Assembly (NCBI GenBank): GCA_964458125.1
Contig: CAYWHE010000003.1
Location: 1-47,893, forward strand
DNA length: 47,893 bases
DNA from: CAYWHE01 sp964458125
Lineage (GTDB): Bacteria; Bacteroidota; Bacteroidia; AKYH767-A; OLB10
Reading direction: 5' to 3'
In this document: positions 7,736 through 16,278 of the stretch, piece after piece
Layout of the letters: each line of letters starts with the position of its first letter
Numbering within the stretch: the stretch's first letter is position 1
Made by a program: the position numbers and the translations under genes
Notes under the pieces: generated by a model
Told to the model about the DNA's origin: nothing
The model's database searches: none
Seen by the model: the letters and a program-made list of their open reading frames with translations, nothing else

Positions 7736-9556
7736 TCAACGTAAAATAACCAGTCTCCGGGTTTCTGAACGATCACGAGAGGAACACCGCAAGAGGTAAC
7801 TTCCGGGAAGAAGTTGTCCATGTTCCAGGCGAATCACCTGACTGCCGGCTTCCTGCCAGCCTTCCTGCAGGTTGACTAATTTTTTACCATATACGTCAAA
7901 CAACTCAAGCAGTACCGGGGTACGGTTACCCAGCCTGTAGGAAATAGTTACCTGACCTGTGGAGGGATTTGGAAATACCTCCAAGCCTGCAATGACCGAT
8001 TGAAGCTGGTTCACATTCACGTTGCTCTGAACCTGCACAATTTGCGCGGAGGTGGCTTTACAGGTGCCGTTATCAATGGTTAATACCACCAGGTAAGATC
8101 CCGGTGCGGTAAACGTATGACTGACAACCTGCCCGGAGGAATCAACGGTTCCGTCACCAAAATCCCAGTAATAGGTATTGTTTCCGGTAGCATAGTTGAA
8201 GAAACCATAGTTCATGCCGGAGTTGGAATAAATAAAACTGGTTACAGGTGCAGTACCGGGTTGCTGGGTTAAGGTAACCGGAACCGAGACCCAGTTATTC
8301 TGATCATTCATTTCAAGAAAATGATTGTCGGGATCCGTGATGGAAACGATGTAATAATTGTCGTTACAGATTCCCGGTATATAGATCCTTTGACCGTCAA
8401 GGCCGGCGCTGTATACGTCATAGCTTCCCACGAAAATACCCTGCTCGGTCCCGCAACCGCTGATGGCTCCCAGTCCGTAGTTAGGCAGGTTGGACTGCGT
8501 GTAAACGGTACCGCCCGTATCCACACATATGCCGACCCCGCTGTTGCAGTTTCCGAGGTTGACCAGGCAGTAGCTGGTTTTGGTGCCGGTTCCGACTACA
8601 GGCCAGTTCCTGGGATCCGGATCTGATGTGGAAACACGCAGCGTATAGCTGGCCCAATCATCCACGTGAATATGACCGTGTGAAGGATGATAAGACATCG
8701 TTCCGGATTGAACATCATAAAAGGTCATCAAGCCACTGGAATTCTTATGATAAATTCGCTGTGAAATCAGTTCCTTTGGCTGGGAACTGTCGGGGCACAT
8801 GGAGATGGTGCAGGGAACCATCAGGGTATCGCAAAAGCATTGCCCGTTGCCTCTGATTTCAAGCGGGCCGTAACCGATGTTGGGAGTTGCATTGCTCAGG
8901 TCAATATGGCCGTTATATTCATAATATCCGTTTTGAATTTCCAGGGCCGAAGCGGTCATATCAGGCAGCAGGTCACAATCGGTTACTCCCGGTGTGGGGC
9001 AGGCACAACCGCTGGCATCGGTGGTACTGCAAATTCCCGGGGGTATAACGGGATCAGGCGGGGGATTTGTTCCAAACATAATCATGAAAGAGTTGACCGA
9101 ACCTGAATCATTCGGAACTTCATCTTTCACGCAAAGAAACCAGGTCCCGTTCGGATTGATGCCGGTATTAAAGAGATTCAGGCTTTGTTCCGGAACATAG
9201 GTTCCGATAAACGGAGCGGTCCCATTGACAATGCTGCCCATCAAACCATCCATTTTAAAACAGGTTCCGGAATAATTATCATTCCCTCCCCCATTGGTCG
9301 AGGACAAGTCAACCAGCAGGTTATTGGGCCCCTTCAGGTATATCCTTAAATCGGAATCATAGGTATGGGTAATGTCTATACAACAGGAAATCAAACCGAA
9401 AGTGGTATCAATCTGGTTGGGTAATCCTGATACAACTACCGGGAAACAAACCAGCGTATTGTTGTCCGGAATGGTTCCGCCAATGGAATCGGTGAAGGTC
9501 TGTGCCTGGATATAGGGTGCCAGGAAAATCATAAAAGCCAGAAGTGTCTTATTCAT
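7736..9556 (-). CDS. Secreted lysyl-oxidase homologue with P/Homo B, PKD and T9SS domains
   Basis: The 606-residue protein has a signal peptide ending YIQAQ, a P/Homo B proprotein-convertase-type domain (about 30-162), a lysyl-oxidase domain (about 195-430), a PKD domain (about 435-510, YYWDFGDGT) and a type A T9SS sorting domain (about 525-606, LEVFPNPSTG). The oxidase core looks intact. H293, H295 and H297 form the HxHxH copper site in HPSHGHIHVDDW. K326 in TKTSYCL and Y382 in SYDVYSAG sit where human LOX has K320 and Y355, the pair that forms lysyl tyrosylquinone. The GICNDNYYIVSITDPDNHF region also follows the LOX C-terminal pattern. Known LOX enzymes oxidise lysine side chains to aldehydes. 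Here the substrate is unknown and should be extracellular. It has its own promoter at 9618-9648. Confidence 0.88.
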   Translation of the reverse strand: MNKTLLAFMIFLAPYIQAQTFTDSIGGTIPDNNTLVCFPVVVSGLPNQIDTTFGLISCCIDITHTYDSDLRIYLKGPNNLLVDLSSTNGGGNDNYSGTCFKMDGLMGSIVNGTAPFIGTYVPEQSLNLFNTGINPNGTWFLCVKDEVPNDSGSVNSFMIMFGTNPPPDPVIPPGICSTTDASGCACPTPGVTDCDLLPDMTASALEIQNGYYEYNGHIDLSNATPNIGYGPLEIRGNGQCFCDTLMVPCTISMCPDSSQPKELISQRIYHKNSSGLMTFYDVQSGTMSYHPSHGHIHVDDWASYTLRVSTSDPDPRNWPVVGTGTKTSYCLVNLGNCNSGVGICVDTGGTVYTQSNLPNYGLGAISGCGTEQGIFVGSYDVYSAGLDGQRIYIPGICNDNYYIVSITDPDNHFLEMNDQNNWVSVPVTLTQQPGTAPVTSFIYSNSGMNYGFFNYATGNNTYYWDFGDGTVDSSGQVVSHTFTAPGSYLVVLTIDNGTCKATSAQIVQVQSNVNVNQLQSVIAGLEVFPNPSTGQVTISYRLGNRTPVLLELFDVYGKKLVNLQEGWQEAGSQVIRLEHGQLLPGSYLLRCSSRDRSETRRLVILR

Positions 9557-9617
9557 TTGTTTCGTTTTATAATTGATAGGTCAGTTTACTCCGGTTGAAC
9601 CGGCTTTTATCTTCATG

Positions 9618-9648
9618 TAAAGGTAGTAAACCGGATCAGTCTGGCAAA
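9618..9648 (-). promoter_or_regulatory. Promoter of the lysyl-oxidase gene
   Basis: The minus strand has TTTG (9645-9648), a 19-base spacer and TACCTTTA (9618-9625), one mismatch from the -7 consensus. The coding start follows at 9556, so the leader is about 55 bases. Confidence 0.5.
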
Positions 9649-9783
9649 TTTTCACCAAATCAGACTTTTTTTTTATTCAACAGGGCAAAGTTGATAATTT
9701 TTAATTAATTTAGGGTTTCTATTCTGGTATCCGGTTAATATTGTAATTCCTGTTGAGTGTCATTTTAACCGGGAAACAGCGCT

Positions 9784-10668
9784 ATGGAACAAAAGGAAAT
9801 TAAAGCATTAATCAGTTTGCTGGATGATACCGACCAGGAGGTTTACAGGCATATCCACGAACAATTGATATCCATCGGGAAGGACGTAATTCCACTGCTG
9901 GAAGATGCATGGGGTCAATCCATGGATATGCTGATGCAGCAACGGATAGAAGAAATAGTCAGCAGTATTCAATTTGATTCCCTGAAAAAGGAGCTGGCCA
10001 AATGGGTTGAAAGGAGATCCTTCCAACTGATGGAAGGAGTTATACTGATCGCCCGGTTTCAGTATCCTGACCTGGATGAAACAAAAATATCCCAGCAAAT
10101 CAACCAGCTTCAACGGGAAGTCTGGCTTGAATTAAACGACAACCTGACTTCTTTTGAAAAGATACACGTCCTAAACCGTATTCTCTTCGAAATGCATGGA
10201 TTTGGCGGCAACACGGCCAATTTCCATGCCCCCCAGAACTCCTTTATTAATATCGTCCTGGAAACCAAAAAGGGAAATCCGCTATTGCTGAGTATTCTAT
10301 ATATGCAGATTGCCCGCCAGCTGGATCTTCCCGTATATGGCGTCAATCTGCCTGAACATTTTATCCTCGCCTACCTGAACCACCTTTACACCGGCAACCC
10401 GGAGGAAGCCAATGAAGAGGATGTGATGTTTTATGTAAACCCCTTCAGTAAGGGATCCGTCTTTGATAAAAAAGAGATTGACAGTTTTCTCAAAAAACTG
10501 GGTATTAAGCCCCAACATTCTTTTTACATTCCATGTTCCAACCTGGATATCATCAAGCGATTGATCAGGAACCTGATTCATTCCTATGAAAAACTGGGTT
10601 ATTCGGAAAAAATCAATCAGTTAACGGAATTGCTGCATGTGGTTACCGGTGAAACAAAATTCTCCTGA
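9784..10668 (+). CDS. SirB1-family / transglutaminase-core-2 protein
   Basis: The 294-residue cytoplasmic protein has helical HEAT-like N-terminal residues (1-60) and then the SirB1/Transglut_core2 domain. The signature is KKGNPLLLSILYMQIARQLDLPVYGVNLPEHFIL (about 160-195), preceded by FGGNTANFHAPQNSFINIVL. There is no cysteine in the segment that would carry a transglutaminase nucleophile, as is normal for SirB1 relatives, so it is probably not a protease or transferase. The role of the family is poorly known. Its last 26 bases overlap tail to tail with the sugar transferase gene on the other strand. Confidence 0.85.
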   Translation: MEQKEIKALISLLDDTDQEVYRHIHEQLISIGKDVIPLLEDAWGQSMDMLMQQRIEEIVSSIQFDSLKKELAKWVERRSFQLMEGVILIARFQYPDLDETKISQQINQLQREVWLELNDNLTSFEKIHVLNRILFEMHGFGGNTANFHAPQNSFINIVLETKKGNPLLLSILYMQIARQLDLPVYGVNLPEHFILAYLNHLYTGNPEEANEEDVMFYVNPFSKGSVFDKKEIDSFLKKLGIKPQHSFYIPCSNLDIIKRLIRNLIHSYEKLGYSEKINQLTELLHVVTGETKFS

Positions 10669-11239
10669 CCGTATCCAACAGTATTTTCATATCCGTTTGA
10701 AGGCCTGATTCCTCCAGGTATTTTAAATTCAGTTTAAGTTTGGCTTGCATGATGGTCTGGATGTATTCCTTTTCGGGATCCGAAGCTTTTCCCAGCAGTT
10801 CATTTTCATCTGCATATAAGACCGAAGCGTAATCGGTAATGCCTGGTTTTATGCATAAAACACGTTGCTGCTCGGGTGTATACAAATCCACATATTTTCT
10901 CACTTCCGGCCTCGGACCGACCAGGCTCATGTCACCGGCCAGCACGTTAAAAAGCTGGGGTAACTCATCCAGCTTGTATTTTCTCAGCCAGACTCCTGCA
11001 CGTGTAATCCGGCTGTCCTGACCGCCCACTGTCAGCAGTCCTTTCCGGTCCGCACCAGGTTTCATGGTACGGAATTTATAAATGTAAAAATCACGGTTAA
11101 ATCGTCCCACCCGTTTCTGGAGATAGATGACCCTTCCCCTGCTGTCTGCCAGAATTATAAAACTGATGACAATCAATAAAGGTGAAAAAAGAATAATCAG
11201 GATGATGGAAATAACAATATCCATCGCTCTTTTCAGCAT
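10643..11239 (-). CDS. PglC-like monotopic phosphoglycosyl transferase
   Basis: The 198-residue protein is a small bacterial sugar transferase (PF02397 type). It has a single hydrophobic N-terminal segment (about 8-31) for the re-entrant helix, then KRVGRFNRDFYIYKFRTM, the catalytic Asp-Glu dyad D91-E92 in KYKLDELPQL, and GDMSLVGPRPE (102-112). Such enzymes move phospho-sugar from a UDP-sugar to undecaprenyl phosphate at the inner membrane and start glycan assembly. The length matches the minimal PglC class, not the long WbaP/WcaJ class. It starts four bases after the aminotransferase stop, so the pair forms an operon. Confidence 0.93.
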   Translation of the reverse strand: MLKRAMDIVISIILIILFSPLLIVISFIILADSRGRVIYLQKRVGRFNRDFYIYKFRTMKPGADRKGLLTVGGQDSRITRAGVWLRKYKLDELPQLFNVLAGDMSLVGPRPEVRKYVDLYTPEQQRVLCIKPGITDYASVLYADENELLGKASDPEKEYIQTIMQAKLKLNLKYLEESGLQTDMKILLDTVRRILFHR

Positions 11240-11243
11240 GATT

Positions 11244-12479
11244 TCAATCCGATAATGTTACTGGTTTCTGATTCAGCACTTCTTCTGTACAGGCAATCAC
11301 CGTGGTCAGCACCTGCCGGACCTGCTGGTCGCTGAGATCATAAAAAACCGGCAGGGAAATCTCACGCTGATACAAATCGAGGCTGACCGGAAAATCCCGC
11401 ATGCCGTACCCCTGTTGCCGGTAAAATGAAAACATGGGTACGGGAATGAAGTGTACATTCACGGATACATCCCTGTTAAAAATTCTCCGGATAATTTCAT
11501 CCCGTTCGTCTTCAGAAATACCTTTGACCCGCAATGGATACAAGTGAAAACTGGAAACCTTTTCCGCACTCACATAAGGCGGAATCTCCGCCCAGGAACA
11601 ATGCCGGAGTCCTTCGGAATACAAATCCACTATTTTCCTTCTTCTGACGAGCATATCAGCATCATACCGTTCCAGCTCAACAAGTCCGATAGAGGCCATA
11701 ATATCCGTCATATTGCATTTATAGCCGGCCTCCAGGATATCATACTTCCAGTTTCCTTTCCGGGATTTGGCAAGGGCATCCTTGTTTTGTCCATGCAGGG
11801 CATACATGCAAAGGTATTCGTATAATTCGCGGTTGTCGAATGGTTCGGGTAAATTCAACGCTACCGCACCTCCCTCCGCCGTCGTCAGGTTTTTGACTGC
11901 ATGAAATGAAAAAACCGTTACATCCGTCAAAGCACCGGTTCTTTTTTGCTTATACCAGGCTCCGATGGAATGAGCGGCATCGGAAAGAACCATTATACGA
12001 CCCAGTTTAGCCTGGTTGGGATGCCGGGGATTAAACATGCTCACGACGGCAGGTTCCCGGACAAGGCGGTTAATTTCATCGTAATCGCAGGGAAATCCGG
12101 CAAAATCAACCGGTATGATCACTTTTGTTTTTGGTGTAAGCACCTTCCGTATGGCATCCACATCGATCAGGAAATCCTGCCGGATATCGGTAAATACAGG
12201 CCTGGCCCCGCAATGCACCACCACATTGGCTGTGGCGGCATAGGTGTACGCCGGTAAAATGACTTCATCGCCTTCAGTTACACCATACCAGCGCAGCATG
12301 ATTTCAAGACCGGCTGTTGCTGAATTCAGACATAAGGTTTCCTTGTTTCCATTATAAGCGGTCAGGTTCCGCTCAAACAATTTAGTCTTTGGACCGGTGG
12401 TAATCCAGCCTGAACGAAGTGTATCCGTCACTTCATCAATAATTCGCTGATCTATTCTGGGAGGTGAAAACGGTATCAT
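11244..12479 (-). CDS. DegT/DnrJ/EryC1/StrS-family sugar aminotransferase
   Basis: The 411-residue protein is a PLP-dependent aminotransferase acting on nucleotide-linked keto-sugars. Motifs are SGWITTGPKTKLFE at the N-terminus, ILPAYTYAATAN, D167 in VLSDAAHS (contacts the PLP nitrogen) and K196 in SFHAVKNLTTAEGG (Schiff-base lysine). It is encoded directly before the PglC-like transferase. The pair resembles the PglE/PglC part of amino-sugar (bacillosamine-like) glycan synthesis, but the dehydratase and acetyltransferase are not in the window, so the sugar is inferred. A divergent T9SS cargo gene starts at 12627. Confidence 0.93.
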   Translation of the reverse strand: MIPFSPPRIDQRIIDEVTDTLRSGWITTGPKTKLFERNLTAYNGNKETLCLNSATAGLEIMLRWYGVTEGDEVILPAYTYAATANVVVHCGARPVFTDIRQDFLIDVDAIRKVLTPKTKVIIPVDFAGFPCDYDEINRLVREPAVVSMFNPRHPNQAKLGRIMVLSDAAHSIGAWYKQKRTGALTDVTVFSFHAVKNLTTAEGGAVALNLPEPFDNRELYEYLCMYALHGQNKDALAKSRKGNWKYDILEAGYKCNMTDIMASIGLVELERYDADMLVRRRKIVDLYSEGLRHCSWAEIPPYVSAEKVSSFHLYPLRVKGISEDERDEIIRRIFNRDVSVNVHFIPVPMFSFYRQQGYGMRDFPVSLDLYQREISLPVFYDLSDQQVRQVLTTVIACTEEVLNQKPVTLSD

Positions 12480-12558
12480 CTGCTTTTAAATACGATGGCA
12501 AGTTAGCAATAAGTTTTTTTCTGTCGCCTATGGTGCATTTAGCTTTCACGGAAAATAA

Positions 12559-12589
12559 TTTGCAGCAACCGGCAATTCTGTTAAATTTG
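12559..12589 (+). promoter_or_regulatory. Promoter of the Ig-like repeat protein gene
   Basis: TTTG (12559-12562), a 19-base spacer and TAAATTTG (12582-12589) match the Bacteroidota promoter in full. The start codon at 12627 gives a leader of about 30 bases. This is one of the clearest promoters in the window. Confidence 0.65.
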
Positions 12590-12626
12590 TATTCGCGGTT
12601 CAAACTCTCTACATCTAAACCCAGCT

Positions 12627-14462
12627 ATGAAAAAAGCACTCCTGATTTTTTTGTTGTCAGTCGGTTTTAAAGCGGCCATGGCCCAATTTACCACCATCCA
12701 GGTTGTCGGGCCTAACGATGTTTGCAACGGTTCGGGCATTCTTCTCGAAGTGGTTAACCCACAGCCCGGTTATACCTATAACTGGTTTATCGGAAGTTAT
12801 GGTTGTTCCTTTCCCGGCATTGCCTTTCCTTATGGTTTTCCCGGCATCACCCTGACAGCCTGGGCCACCGGCGAATATTTTTGTTACGGAATGCCTCCTG
12901 CAGGCCCCCCGGAAATATCCAATCCGGAGGTTGTCAGAATACTTCCCGGCAGCGCAGGTTCCATTCTCATGCCTGCGCCGGCCATGGGAACCTCCGTTAA
13001 TTGTGTTTCTTCCGCATCCCTTTGTGTACCTTATGTTTATTATCAGAACTGGCCCGGGACACTGATTAAGTGGTACAAGGATAATGTCCTCATTCCCGGA
13101 GCAATATCGGCCGGTTATACGGCAACGTCCACCGGATATTATAAATACTCCGTGACTTCCGGTTGCCTGACGGCCTTTTCCGACAGCAGTTATGTCACCA
13201 TTCTGCCCGCTGCACAATTTACCGCAAATGCCAGTGGTACAGTCTGTCCCGGGCAGCTGATCAACTATTCTGTTACCAACCCCCAGCCCGGAACGACCTA
13301 TACGTGGAAAGCTCTCATTTCCGGCCTCTATCAGATAGCCGGTACCGGCAATTCATTGAACTATTCGGCACCGGCATCGGGAAGTGTATCCGTTCTACTG
13401 CAAGCCCTGGTTGTTAACAGCGGATGCTCCTTTCAGTCAAACCCTCATATACTGACGGTTGGCGCCTATAATGCAGCCATATCGGCAGGCGGACCTGTTA
13501 CCTTCTGTAAAGGCGGACAGGTTACGCTGAGTACAACTCCTTCCACGGGAAGTTTCACCTGGTTTAAGAATAATGTCATTATAAGCGGGGCAACTGCACC
13601 CACGTATAGCGCAACAACAGGAGGAAGTTATACCTGCTTTGTTTCCAACGGCAACGGATGCCAGGATACCTCAAATGCAATCGGGGTTACCGTGAATTCA
13701 TTGCCCGGCGCAGCTGTTACGGCCCAGGGAGCTACCGTCTTCTGCCAGGGCGGCAGCGTGTTATTACAAACGTCAGCGAATGCCGGAAATACCTATCAAT
13801 GGAAGAGAAACGGAACGCTCATTTCAGGCGCTACCGCTAATGCTTACGTGGCCTCCGTCTCCGGAACATATAAGGTAACTGTTACAAAGACCTCGACCGG
13901 CTGTTCCCAAACCACCGCAACTGGAATTCCGGTAACCGTTTATTCCCTTCCATCGGCAACCGTTACGCCCCAGGGACCAACCACTTTCTGTGCAGGAGGA
14001 AGTGTCACTCTTGCTGCAAATACCGGAAACGGGTTTACCTACAAATGGAAAAAAGGCGGCCTTTACATCAGCGCTGCAACCAGTCAGAATTACACTGCCT
14101 CCACAGCAGGAACCTATAAGGTTGAAGTCACCAATTCCCACGGATGTACCAAAACGTCCTTGGGTGTGAGTGTTTCAGTACCCTGCAGGAATGAACCCGG
14201 AATGCCGGTGAACCGGGTATTTTCAATCGGGGTACATCCAAACCCCAGCAACGGTTCATTTCAGGTTTCCATCTGGCCTGAGCCGTTAACCACTGCCTGC
14301 ATCCGCATTTATGACCTGTCCGGCAGAAAGGCGTCCTTTGAATTTCAATGGCTTGATAGCGCCAATGGCATAATTGATGGCCTGGCACCCGGTATTTACA
14401 CGGCTGAATTTCTGATTGAAAATGAAATCATTTACCGGAAACTTATCCTTACGGGACATTAA
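12627..14462 (+). CDS. Secreted protein with Ig-like/PKD repeats and T9SS sorting domain
   Basis: The 611-residue product has a signal peptide ending AAMAQ. After an N-terminal region it carries at least three tandem Ig-like repeats of about 82 residues, beginning near 281, 363 and 447. Each repeat runs FC(K/Q/A)GG(Q/S)V, then (F/Y)xWK or FTWFK, then Y(S/V/T)A...(S/T)GxY(T/K)V and a late cysteine. The conserved cysteine pair per repeat suggests disulphides. The C-terminus (about 535-611, GVHPNPSNGSFQVS) is a type A T9SS sorting domain. It is a likely adhesin or extracellular scaffold. No catalytic motif is seen. Confidence 0.85.
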   Translation: MKKALLIFLLSVGFKAAMAQFTTIQVVGPNDVCNGSGILLEVVNPQPGYTYNWFIGSYGCSFPGIAFPYGFPGITLTAWATGEYFCYGMPPAGPPEISNPEVVRILPGSAGSILMPAPAMGTSVNCVSSASLCVPYVYYQNWPGTLIKWYKDNVLIPGAISAGYTATSTGYYKYSVTSGCLTAFSDSSYVTILPAAQFTANASGTVCPGQLINYSVTNPQPGTTYTWKALISGLYQIAGTGNSLNYSAPASGSVSVLLQALVVNSGCSFQSNPHILTVGAYNAAISAGGPVTFCKGGQVTLSTTPSTGSFTWFKNNVIISGATAPTYSATTGGSYTCFVSNGNGCQDTSNAIGVTVNSLPGAAVTAQGATVFCQGGSVLLQTSANAGNTYQWKRNGTLISGATANAYVASVSGTYKVTVTKTSTGCSQTTATGIPVTVYSLPSATVTPQGPTTFCAGGSVTLAANTGNGFTYKWKKGGLYISAATSQNYTASTAGTYKVEVTNSHGCTKTSLGVSVSVPCRNEPGMPVNRVFSIGVHPNPSNGSFQVSIWPEPLTTACIRIYDLSGRKASFEFQWLDSANGIIDGLAPGIYTAEFLIENEIIYRKLILTGH

Positions 14463-14508
14463 TGACCAGGTCCTCAGACCGGGGAAGATTTGAATTCATG
14501 AATTTCTT

Positions 14509-15807
14509 TCAAGGTGATACGATCCATTTCCGGGAATCAGTCATGCCTGGCGAAAAGACTGAAAAAAAATATACTCCTGGGTTGAGCAATGACACCTCAA
14601 AATCCTGTCCGGCTATTTTCCTTTCAAACCTCATCTCACCCAGACTGTTAAAAACACGTAAGGAAGCGTCCTTCATTTCCGAAGGCAAATGTCCGTAAAC
14701 CTTTTGTCTGTCCTCCTGATCGTTGTAAAGATAAAACCTGCTGTTCTGAGGTGGTTCAATGGCAACGATCCCGGATACCGATTCCGTTCCGTCACGGTCA
14801 ACCAACCGGAGCCTGTAATACCGGGTTGACGCCGGCAGGACCGGATCTAAAAGGGAATAATCGTTTTGTTTGATGGATGTTCCGGCAGCGGGTATCCTCC
14901 CTATATCGGAAAAGGACAGGGCATCTGCACTCCGTTCTGCAATAAAATAATCTGTATTGAATTCCGAGGCCGTGGTCCATTCCAGCAGGATTCCGCCTGT
15001 TGTTGACCTTCCATCAAAATGAAGCCATTGAACGGGTAAAGGTACAGCCGGTGCGACGGTTACTTCATCGATAAAGTAATAGGCTCCGTCAGCCCCGGTT
15101 CCATACATGGCATGTGCTGTAGCAGCATCGTTATAAAAATTGCCAATGGTCATGTAATTATAGGCAACGGAAGGTATATACGTAAAGGAAACCAGTTGCC
15201 AGGAAGTACTCCACCACTTGGTTGTGATTTCACAGTGTGGAATGATATTCAACGGTTCGTGGTTGAGCTGGGTGAGCGGTCCGTTTGAGAATCGAACACC
15301 CACATGGTTGCATCCGGCACCGCTGTACCAGTTGGACATTCCGTTGGTCATATAAAAGGAAATGGTATAAGCCTGGCCGGGTACCATGGGACTGATCAGC
15401 GGACGGGCCAGGTATTCCCTGAAATCCGGTGAAGGACCGTAATATGCAATAAATCCCATGACGGCATTTCCGGCATAAGGGTTAACGGTGCCAAAAGTAC
15501 TGTTGGGCAGACCAACCCCTCCGCCAGCTCCCGTACGAAGGTAATCCGGACTGGCATAGGGCCATGCAAATCCAATGTAATTATTCACATTGCTCCAGCC
15601 CTGGCAATTATACCATTGACCGTAACCGTTAGGGACGGCGTTATTCGATTCAAATCCGCTGTTCAGGATCAGGTTTTGCCCGTAAGAACCACCGCTGAGG
15701 AACAAACCAAACAGGATAAACGGTATCAGCCGGTTCGCATTGAAACATGCTCCTCCGCGGAAAACCTTCCCTTTCCTGCAAGCATGCAGTGGTTGTCTGA
15801 AGTACAC
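14509..15807 (-). CDS. Secreted beta-sandwich protein with T9SS-like C-terminus
   Basis: The 432-residue frame has a hydrophobic export segment at about residues 27-43, then an N-terminal sandwich beginning NLILNSGFESN (about 45-255), typical of surface proteins with a galactose-binding-like fold. A fibronectin-like segment follows (WLHFDGRSTTGGILLEWTTASEFNTDYF), and the end (LRVFNSLGEMRF...LNPGVYFFSVF) is a divergent T9SS-type domain. No in-frame ATG precedes the signal peptide, and the only good start is GTG at 15807, which gives an unusually long N-region. Start and function are therefore uncertain. The gene converges with the Ig-like protein gene. Confidence 0.72.
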   Translation of the reverse strand: MYFRQPLHACRKGKVFRGGACFNANRLIPFILFGLFLSGGSYGQNLILNSGFESNNAVPNGYGQWYNCQGWSNVNNYIGFAWPYASPDYLRTGAGGGVGLPNSTFGTVNPYAGNAVMGFIAYYGPSPDFREYLARPLISPMVPGQAYTISFYMTNGMSNWYSGAGCNHVGVRFSNGPLTQLNHEPLNIIPHCEITTKWWSTSWQLVSFTYIPSVAYNYMTIGNFYNDAATAHAMYGTGADGAYYFIDEVTVAPAVPLPVQWLHFDGRSTTGGILLEWTTASEFNTDYFIAERSADALSFSDIGRIPAAGTSIKQNDYSLLDPVLPASTRYYRLRLVDRDGTESVSGIVAIEPPQNSRFYLYNDQEDRQKVYGHLPSEMKDASLRVFNSLGEMRFERKIAGQDFEVSLLNPGVYFFSVFSPGMTDSRKWIVSP

Positions 15808-16278
15808 CGGTTAATGATTAGGTTCTGCAAGGTATGCAGGAACATATGCATTCTCAAATGATTTTCGTCAAGACGGAAGAAAAACAGTTTAACCGGGAAA
15901 AATCCGGCACTCAGTTGATTTTAATTCATGGAGAAAAGCAGATCCTGAAATGAAGTGATTGGCTGACCGGATACTTTAAATCCTCCGGAAGCCTTTACCT
16001 ATGGGTTCAGATGAGATAACAAGTCACTGAATATTTTCCAGGGAGCGCATCAGGATAAAATATAAAAACAGGTAAATCACCGCAATAAACGTAAAAATCA
16101 GGCTAAGCCGGGTGGCTGAAATTTTAGAGGACTTCATATGCATCAACTTTTATTTATTTACGAACCGGATTTAAAAAATGTTCCGTATGGGCGTAAAATG
16201 GCTTCAATAGTGATATTCAACCATTTTTGGCGATAATCAATTTATATGCCATAAACTCCGAAATCAACAGCATGTTCA
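15808..16278. other. Gene-poor gap with one possible micro-gene
   Basis: This 471-base gap lies between the secreted protein gene and the sterol desaturase gene. The only coding signal I see is the 37-codon minus-strand frame at 16024-16137, listed separately. I found no strong terminator, tRNA-like fold or repeat in the rest. Confidence 0.5.
16024..16137 (-). CDS. Possible single-pass small membrane protein (37 residues)
   Basis: The minus strand reads ATG at 16135-16137 and TGA at 16024-16026. The product starts MKSSKISATRL and has one clear membrane helix (about residues 11-30, rich in I, L, F, V, Y) with basic residues on the N-terminal side and R31/E34 after it. That layout is what real micro-membrane proteins look like. 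No promoter or relative is visible, so it may be chance. Confidence 0.4.
   Translation of the reverse strand: MKSSKISATRLSLIFTFIAVIYLFLYFILMRSLENIQ

Noticed and set aside
12657..13217. A 186-codon antisense frame across the Ig-like repeat protein gene
   Set aside because: The opposite strand has a clear promoter, signal peptide and repeats; the antisense translation is compositionally odd.
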